Assembly: GCF_007858975.2 (NCBI RefSeq) | Contig: NZ_CP042220.2 | Span: forward strand, 620,001 to 684,000 | Source of the DNA: Dickeya poaceiphila | GTDB lineage: Bacteria; Pseudomonadota; Gammaproteobacteria; Enterobacterales; Enterobacteriaceae | Length of the DNA: 64,000 nucleotides | Reading direction: 5' to 3' | Made by a program: the position numbers and the translations under genes | In this document: positions 54,883 to 64,000 of the stretch, piece by piece | Layout: every line of letters starts with the position of its first letter | Position numbering within the stretch: the stretch's first letter is position 1 | The notes under the pieces: generated by a model | Database searches by the model: none | What the model was told of the DNA's origin: nothing | What the model saw: the letters and a program-made list of their open reading frames with translations, nothing else

Positions 54883-55485
54883 CTAGCGCAGAAACGCTGG
54901 TTGTTGCTGCTCGTAACGGGCGATGGCGTCCTCGTGCTGCAGCGTCAGGCCGATGCTGTCCAGACCGTTGATCATGCAGTGACGGCGGAAGCTGTCTATC
55001 TCAAACGAGTAGATGTTGTCACCCGCTTTAACCTGCTGCGCTTCCAGATCCACGGTGAAAGTGATGCCTTCATGGCTGGCTACCAGTTTGAACAGGTCGT
55101 CGATATCGGCATCGCTCAGTTTGACCGGCAACAGTTGGTTGTTGAACGAGTTGCCGTAGAAAATATCGGCAAAGCTCGGTGCGATCACCACCTTAAAACC
55201 GTAGTCGGTCAGCGCCCACGGCGCGTGCTCGCGGGAAGAGCCGCAGCCGAAGTTTTCGCGTGCCAGCAGAATGCTGGCACCTTTATAGCGCGGCTGGTTC
55301 AGCACGAAGTCCGGGTTAGGCTGCTGGCCAGCGTCATCCAGAAAACGCCAGTCGTGGAACAGATGCTGACCGAAACCGGTACGGGTCACCTTTTGCAGAA
55401 ACTGCTTCGGGATAATCGCATCGGTATCGACGTTGGCGGCATCCAGCGGCACCACCAAACCAGTGTGTTGGGTAAATTTAGCCAT
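54883..55485 (-). CDS. leuD: 3-isopropylmalate dehydratase small subunit
   Basis: Swivel-domain subunit of isopropylmalate isomerase, second step of leucine synthesis. The 200 residues carry [13 protein letters not shown] near the N-terminus and the conserved [14 protein letters not shown] loop. Twelve bases separate it from leuC; it is the last gene of leuLABCD. Confidence 0.98.
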   Translation of the reverse strand: MAKFTQHTGLVVPLDAANVDTDAIIPKQFLQKVTRTGFGQHLFHDWRFLDDAGQQPNPDFVLNQPRYKGASILLARENFGCGSSREHAPWALTDYGFKVVIAPSFADIFYGNSFNNQLLPVKLSDADIDDLFKLVASHEGITFTVDLEAQQVKAGDNIYSFEIDSFRRHCMINGLDSIGLTLQHEDAIARYEQQQPAFLR

Positions 55486-55497
55486 GGATTGCCTCTC

Positions 55498-59572
<4,075 letters not shown>

Positions 59573-59614
59573 CGGTCTGGTTCCTTGTTCTGTTTGCTTT
59601 GGCGCCCGGCGAGT

Positions 59615-59645
59615 AAAAAAAAACCCGCGCAATGGCGCGGGTTTT
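59615..59645 (-). terminator. leu operon attenuator
   Basis: On the minus strand AAACCCGCGC pairs with GCGCGGGTTT around a short loop (59622-59645), followed by a T-tract of eight or nine (59615-59624). It lies between leuL and leuA, about 45 bases before leuA. Confidence 0.92.
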
Positions 59646-59664
59646 TATGAGGTGTGACCTGAAA

Positions 59665-59748
59665 TCAGCTTTGGATTTCGCCCACCGGCATACCGCGCAC
59701 GTGAGATGCGTTTAGTAGTAGGCCTGGTAGGAGAGCGAAATTAAACAT
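59665..59748 (-). CDS. leuL: leu operon leader peptide LeuL
   Basis: A 27-residue leader from ATG 59748: MFNFALLPGLLLNASHVRG then MPVGEIQS. It resembles E. coli LeuL, which has GLLLLNAFIVRGRPVGGIQH. Five leucine codons are CTC and CTA, and CTA is rare, which slows the ribosome when leucyl-tRNA is short. No strong ribosome site is visible. Confidence 0.88.
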   Translation of the reverse strand: MFNFALLPGLLLNASHVRGMPVGEIQS

Positions 59749-59982
59749 GCTGTTTCATTGTCCAATAGTAAGTTGAAAATTCAGTTCTGTTATTATTGGT
59801 ACTTGATTCCAGTCAGGATGTCAATCACTGGATGCCAGCGCAGGGCAGGGTAGCCCGGTGCCTGATAGATCACACTCCTAACGGAAAAGCAGTGGAAAGG
59901 GCTTTGAGGTCGAGGGTGGGCGCGGTAGACTGCCTGCCCAATTTTTACCCTATCATTTTTGAGATTTCAGATCCGTACGCGC

Positions 59983-61788
59983 ATGAAGACGAATTCACTC
60001 CCGCAATATCATCTGGTTCACCGCATTCAGCAGCAAATAGCCCAACGTCCTGACGCGCTGGCGTTTCGTGAATGGGAGGCTGGCCAGGAACAGCAACTCG
60101 ACTGGCATCAGGTAGGCGAGCGTATCCGCCGTATCGCCTGCGGCCTGCTGGGTTTGGGCGTTGATGTTCAGGAACGTGTGGCGATCTTTTCCGATAACGC
60201 TATCAACTGGTCGTTGGCGGATTTGGCGCTGCTACATCTGCGGGCGATTACCGTGCCGCTTTATGCCACCAGCGCAGCGGCACAAGCGGCATTCATCCTG
60301 AACGATGCGGATATCCGTGTTGTGTTTGTCGGTGGTCAGGCGCAGTTTGATTTGCTGATGTCGCTGCGCGATACCTGTCCGCAACTGCGTACCATTATTC
60401 TGCTGGACGAGCAGATTAGCCGTCGTGGCTGCGATATGGCGGTATCGTTGCAGGAGTTTGAAGAGCAAGCGGAATTGTCGGTATGGGAGCCAGTGCTGCG
60501 CCAACGAGTGGCTGAGCGGGATTTGGGCGATTTGTTTACGCTTATCTACACTTCCGGCACCACCGGCGAGCCTAAAGGCGTGATGCTGGATTATGCCAAC
60601 ATGGCAACCCAACTGATGTTGCACGATGAACGGTTGCACACCAACGAGCAGGATGTATCGCTGTGCTTTTTGCCGTTGTCACATGTTTTCGAACGTGCCT
60701 GGAGCTTTTTTATCATGCACCGCGGCGCGCAGAACGTTTACCTGCGCGATACCAATCAGGTGCGTGCGGCGATGGCGGCGGTCTGTCCTACCGTGATGTG
60801 TGCGGTGCCGCGATTTTACGAGAAAGTGTTCAGCGCTATCCATGAGAAAGTGGCACAGGCCCCATGGCATCGGCGCACGCTGTTTAACTGGGGGATCGCA
60901 CAAGGCAATACGTGGTCTTTACGCCAACAGGCCGGAAAACGCGCCAGTGTGTGGAGCGCGTTGACGTATCGTCTTGCTGATAGGCTGGTGCTGTCGCGCC
61001 TGCGTCAGTTGTTGGGGGGCAAGGTCCGTTTTCTGCCGGCGGCGGGCGCGCGCCTGGATGACAACATTATCGCCTTCTTTCAGGCAATCGGTGTGCGCAT
61101 CATTTATGGTTACGGCCTGACGGAAACCTGCGCCACCGTGTCTTGCTGGGATGCCGACCACTATCGCCTGGGTTCGGTGGGTATGCCGCTATCTGGCGTT
61201 GAAGTGCGTATTGGTGAGCAAAATGAAATCCAGGTGCGCGGTGCTACCGTAATGCGTGGTTATTATCGCCGTCCGCAAGAGACGCAGGCCGCTTTCACGC
61301 CGGACGGCTGGTTCAAAACCGGTGATGTGGGCGAGGTGGACGACAAGGGTAACCTGTTCATCACTGAACGGCTTAAAGACCTGATGAAAACCTCAGGGGG
61401 CAAATACATTGCACCGCAGCATCTGGAAGGCGCGCTGGGGCAAGATCGCTTTATTGAGCAGGTCGCGGTGATAGCCGATGCACGCAAGTATGTCTCCGCG
61501 TTGATCGTTCCCTGCTTTGAGGCGCTGGAGGAGTATGCCCGCTCGATGAATCTGGGGTATCAGGATCGATTGGAACTACTGCGCCACAGCCATATTCTGT
61601 CGCTGTTTGAACAGCGGTTGCATGACATGCAGAAAGAGTTGGCTCGTTTTGAACAGGTTAAAAAATTTACTCTGTTGCCTGCGCCGTTCAGTCAGGAGGA
61701 AGGGGAACTGACCCCGACATTAAAACTCCGCCGAAAGGTCATTCATCAGCGTTATCAACTGGAAATTGAAGCCATGTACGCCGACTAG
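59983..61788 (+). CDS. AMP-forming acyl-CoA synthetase (long-chain type)
   Basis: A 601-residue ANL-superfamily enzyme that activates a carboxylic acid with ATP and CoA. The phosphate-binding motif is YTSGTTGEPKGVM (about residue 190), followed by YGLTETCATVS and DGWFKTGDVG, with the C-terminal LMKTSGGKYIAPQ lid segment. The layout fits bacterial long-chain acyl-CoA synthetases of the FadD15/FAA1 kind. ATG 59983 is preferred over a TTG 24 bases upstream. It occupies the place of leuO in E. coli, between leuA and ilvI. The physiological substrate is unknown. Confidence 0.83.
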   Translation: MKTNSLPQYHLVHRIQQQIAQRPDALAFREWEAGQEQQLDWHQVGERIRRIACGLLGLGVDVQERVAIFSDNAINWSLADLALLHLRAITVPLYATSAAAQAAFILNDADIRVVFVGGQAQFDLLMSLRDTCPQLRTIILLDEQISRRGCDMAVSLQEFEEQAELSVWEPVLRQRVAERDLGDLFTLIYTSGTTGEPKGVMLDYANMATQLMLHDERLHTNEQDVSLCFLPLSHVFERAWSFFIMHRGAQNVYLRDTNQVRAAMAAVCPTVMCAVPRFYEKVFSAIHEKVAQAPWHRRTLFNWGIAQGNTWSLRQQAGKRASVWSALTYRLADRLVLSRLRQLLGGKVRFLPAAGARLDDNIIAFFQAIGVRIIYGYGLTETCATVSCWDADHYRLGSVGMPLSGVEVRIGEQNEIQVRGATVMRGYYRRPQETQAAFTPDGWFKTGDVGEVDDKGNLFITERLKDLMKTSGGKYIAPQHLEGALGQDRFIEQVAVIADARKYVSALIVPCFEALEEYARSMNLGYQDRLELLRHSHILSLFEQRLHDMQKELARFEQVKKFTLLPAPFSQEEGELTPTLKLRRKVIHQRYQLEIEAMYAD

Positions 61789-62168
61789 CAGGTGTTTTGA
61801 TGGCGATGGTTTTCTTTGCGCCGCAATTTTATTATCAATATTTCACTCTGTAATGCCGGACCACAGCGGAATATTTTTTAACGCTGTGGTCGTACTTCAG
61901 CGTTTTATCTGCTTCTACCCTCTTTTAACAGTTGATTTACCATCAATTATGCTGCTCCCTGCCCAGCCGTGGCGTTTGCCTGCTTCATAATCTGGCGTTA
62001 TGTTAATAAGTTATGTGTAAAAATGTGGGCGATGTTCTGCGAGCAGGTGGGCGTGCGAGTAAAAACTGAACATGCCGCTGCTTCATTCGCTGAACGTCGT
62101 GTGATACGCGCGGGGCTCCCCTGTCAATGCAGAAGCGACTCGTTATCTGAACAATAAGAGGCAAACCC
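61789..62168 (+). promoter_or_regulatory. ilvIH upstream region
   Basis: 380 bases with no supported gene. In E. coli the ilvIH promoter is activated by Lrp bound at several sites over about 250 bases upstream. The AT-rich stretches at about 61820-61850 and 61990-62025 are compatible, but I cannot define individual Lrp sites. Confidence 0.4.
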
Positions 62169-63890
62169 ATGGAGATGTTGTCAGGCGCCGAGATGGTGAT
62201 TCGATCATTGATCGATCAGGGCGTAAAACATGTGTTCGGTTATCCGGGCGGTGCGGTGCTGGATATTTACGATGCGCTACACACCGTTGGCGGCATAGAA
62301 CACATTCTGGTGCGCCACGAGCAAGGCGCGGTACATATGGCTGATGGCTACGCCAGAGCGACCGGCGAAGTGGGTGTGGTACTGGTGACCTCCGGGCCGG
62401 GCGCAACCAATGCCATTACCGGTATTGCCACCGCGTATATGGATTCCATTCCGCTGGTGGTGATTTCCGGTCAGGTTGCGACCTCGTTGATTGGGTATGA
62501 CGCCTTTCAAGAGTGCGACATGGTGGGGATTTCCCGCCCGGTGGTGAAACACAGTTATCTGGTCAAACAGACCGAAGACATTCCCACCGTGCTGAAAAAA
62601 GCCTTCTATCTGGCGTCTACTGGCCGCCCCGGACCGGTGGTGGTGGATTTGCCGAAAGACATTCTCAATCCGGCCAAAAAACTGCCGTATGCTTATCCTG
62701 ATCAGGTCAGTCTGCGTTCTTATAACCCGACGGTTCAGGGGCATAAAGGCCAAATCAAACGCGCATTGCAGACGCTGCTGGCTGCTGAGCGTCCGGTGAT
62801 TTATAGCGGCGGCGGGGTTGTCAACGCCAATTGTCATCAGGAATTGCGCGAACTGGCGGAAAAACTCAATCTTCCGGTGGCCAGTTCGTTGATGGGGTTG
62901 GGCGGTTTTCCGGGTACCCATCGTCAGAGCCTCGGTATGCTCGGTATGCACGGTACCTACGAAGCAAACATGGCGATGCACAACGCCGATGTCATCTTCG
63001 CCGTTGGGGTGCGTTTTGACGACCGGACTACCAATAATCTCGCTAAGTACTGCCCGAATGCCACCATTTTGCATATCGATATCGACCCGGCGTCCATCTC
63101 TAAAACCGTGGCGGCGGATATTCCCATCGTCGGCGATGCCCGTCAGGTGCTTAGCCTGATGCTGGAGTTGCTGGCGCAAGGCGGCGAGGTTCAGCAGAAA
63201 TTCGACGCCATGCGCGACTGGTGGTTGCGCATCGATCAGTGGCGCGCGCGTCAATGCCTGAAATACAACACCGATGGCGACGCTATCAAACCGCAAGCGG
63301 TGATTGAAACGCTGCACCGTCTGACCGCAGGCAAGGCTTATGTGGCATCCGACGTAGGGCAACACCAGATGTTCGCTGCGCTGTATTATCCGTTTGACCA
63401 GCCACGTCGTTGGGTCAATTCCGGCGGCCTCGGCACCATGGGCTTCGGTCTGCCTGCCGCGCTGGGAATCAAGCTGGCGTTACCGGAAGAAACGGTCATC
63501 TGTGTTACCGGTGATGGCAGTATCCAGATGAATATTCAGGAGTTGTCCACCGCGCTGCAATATGACTTGCCGATTGTGGTGGTAAGCCTGAACAACCGTT
63601 TCCTTGGCATGGTGAAACAGTGGCAGGACATGATCTACTCTGGTCGTCACTCCAGTTCTTACATGGAATCTTTGCCGGATTTCGTCAAACTGGCGGAAGC
63701 TTACGGCCATGTCGGCATCACCATTGATACCCCGGATGAGCTGGAGCCGAAGCTGAAGGCGGCGCTGGAGCAGAAGAATCGTCTGGTGTTTGTGGATGTG
63801 CGGGTAGACAGCAGCGAGCATGTCTATCCGATGCAGATCCGCGGCGGCGGGATGGATGAGATGTGGTTAAGCAAAACGGAGAGGACCTGA
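62169..63890 (+). CDS. ilvI: Acetolactate synthase III large subunit IlvI
   Basis: TPP/FAD enzyme of branched-chain amino-acid synthesis. Its 573 residues align over nearly the whole length with E. coli Ilv[28 protein letters not shown] with the TPP-activating glutamate, [15 protein letters not shown] with VVSLNN, and the C-terminal [21 protein letters not shown] lies ten bases before ATG 62169. ilvH follows after two bases. Lrp control is expected. Confidence 0.98.
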   Translation: MEMLSGAEMVIRSLIDQGVKHVFGYPGGAVLDIYDALHTVGGIEHILVRHEQGAVHMADGYARATGEVGVVLVTSGPGATNAITGIATAYMDSIPLVVISGQVATSLIGYDAFQECDMVGISRPVVKHSYLVKQTEDIPTVLKKAFYLASTGRPGPVVVDLPKDILNPAKKLPYAYPDQVSLRSYNPTVQGHKGQIKRALQTLLAAERPVIYSGGGVVNANCHQELRELAEKLNLPVASSLMGLGGFPGTHRQSLGMLGMHGTYEANMAMHNADVIFAVGVRFDDRTTNNLAKYCPNATILHIDIDPASISKTVAADIPIVGDARQVLSLMLELLAQGGEVQQKFDAMRDWWLRIDQWRARQCLKYNTDGDAIKPQAVIETLHRLTAGKAYVASDVGQHQMFAALYYPFDQPRRWVNSGGLGTMGFGLPAALGIKLALPEETVICVTGDGSIQMNIQELSTALQYDLPIVVVSLNNRFLGMVKQWQDMIYSGRHSSSYMESLPDFVKLAEAYGHVGITIDTPDELEPKLKAALEQKNRLVFVDVRVDSSEHVYPMQIRGGGMDEMWLSKTERT

Positions 63891-63892
63891 TC

Positions 63893-64000
63893 ATGCGTCG
63901 TATTTTGTCGGTATTGCTGGAGAACGAATCGGGTGCTCTGTCGCGCGTGATTGGCCTGTTTTCTCAACGCGGTTACAACATTGAAAGTCTGACCGTCGCC
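63893..64000 (+). CDS. ilvH: Acetolactate synthase III small subunit IlvH, N-terminal part
   Basis: The first 36 codons ([20 protein letters not shown] then the ACT-domain segment [14 protein letters not shown]) run off the right edge in frame. It is the valine-sensitive regulatory subunit that partners IlvI. It starts two bases after the ilvI stop, with GAGGA upstream. Confidence 0.96.
   Translation, partial: MRRILSVLLENESGALSRVIGLFSQRGYNIESLTVA

Noticed and set aside
59573..59632. N-terminal extension of leuA
   Set aside because: The extension is encoded by the attenuator stem and its T-run; ATG 59572 matches known LeuA proteins.
61766..61990. Short frame between the acyl-CoA synthetase and ilvI
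   Set aside because: It overlaps the end of the synthetase gene, lacks a ribosome site and resembles no LeuO fragment.

Overview
The window is a compact, mostly housekeeping stretch of an enterobacterial chromosome. Gene order follows the first two minutes of the Escherichia coli map (mog, satP, dnaKJ, nhaAR, rpsT, ribF-ileS-lspA-fkpB-ispH, rihC, dapB, carAB, folA, lptD-surA-pdxA-rsmA-apaG-apaH, djlA, rluA, rapA, polB, yabI, thiBPQ, sgrR/sgrS, leuABCD, ilvIH) with enterobacterial-length proteins. The departures (tryptophanase with a TnaC-like leader, ilvBN beside yabI, yjjPB beside folA, no kefFC, setA or leuO at their usual places) suggest a soft-rot enterobacterium, most likely Dickeya or a close relative. 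That assignment is inference; no rRNA is present to settle it.

Layout. 1-3.6 kb: a cut-off membrane protein gene, mog, an MHS-type MFS transporter and satP. 3.6-9.4 kb: heat-shock dnaK-dnaJ with a clear sigma32 promoter, then nhaA-nhaR. 9.4-10.9 kb: a complete 1414-bp IS4-family element that split the bidirectional nhaR/rpsT terminator and carries a 10-bp target duplication. 10.9-24.2 kb: rpsT, the ribF-ileS-lspA-fkpB-ispH run, rihC, dapB, and arginine-regulated carAB. 24.3-28.4 kb: an accessory patch with a LysE-type exporter, yjjPB, folA and an AT-rich acyltransferase. 28.4-35.2 kb: the envelope/ribosome-assembly operon lptD-surA-pdxA-rsmA-apaG-apaH on the minus strand. 35.4-43.7 kb: djlA, rluA, rapA, SOS-regulated polB and yabI. 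43.7-51.7 kb: ilvBN behind the ivbL attenuator, thiBPQ behind a TPP riboswitch, sgrR and the divergent sgrS RNA. 51.8-54.5 kb: tryptophanase behind a tnaC-like leader, and a siderophore-interacting protein. 54.9-64 kb: leuLABCD, an acyl-CoA synthetase-like gene, and ilvI with the first 36 codons of ilvH.

Functionally, two acetolactate synthase isozymes (ilvBN, ilvIH), leuABCD, carAB, dapB, pdxA, ribF and thiBPQ make this a biosynthesis-rich region. Control is by RNA at many points: ivbL and leuL attenuators, a tnaC-type stalling leader, a TPP riboswitch and the SgrS small RNA.

The most interesting signals are: an ERIC element inside the dual-function SgrS/SgrT gene, which frameshifts SgrT but leaves the ptsG-pairing segment; a TPP riboswitch with four 14-bp tandem repeats in its variable arm; a tnaC-like leader that keeps the Trp/Asp/Pro spacing but continues past the proline; and the IS4 element that dismantled one bidirectional terminator and partly replaced it with its own end hairpin.
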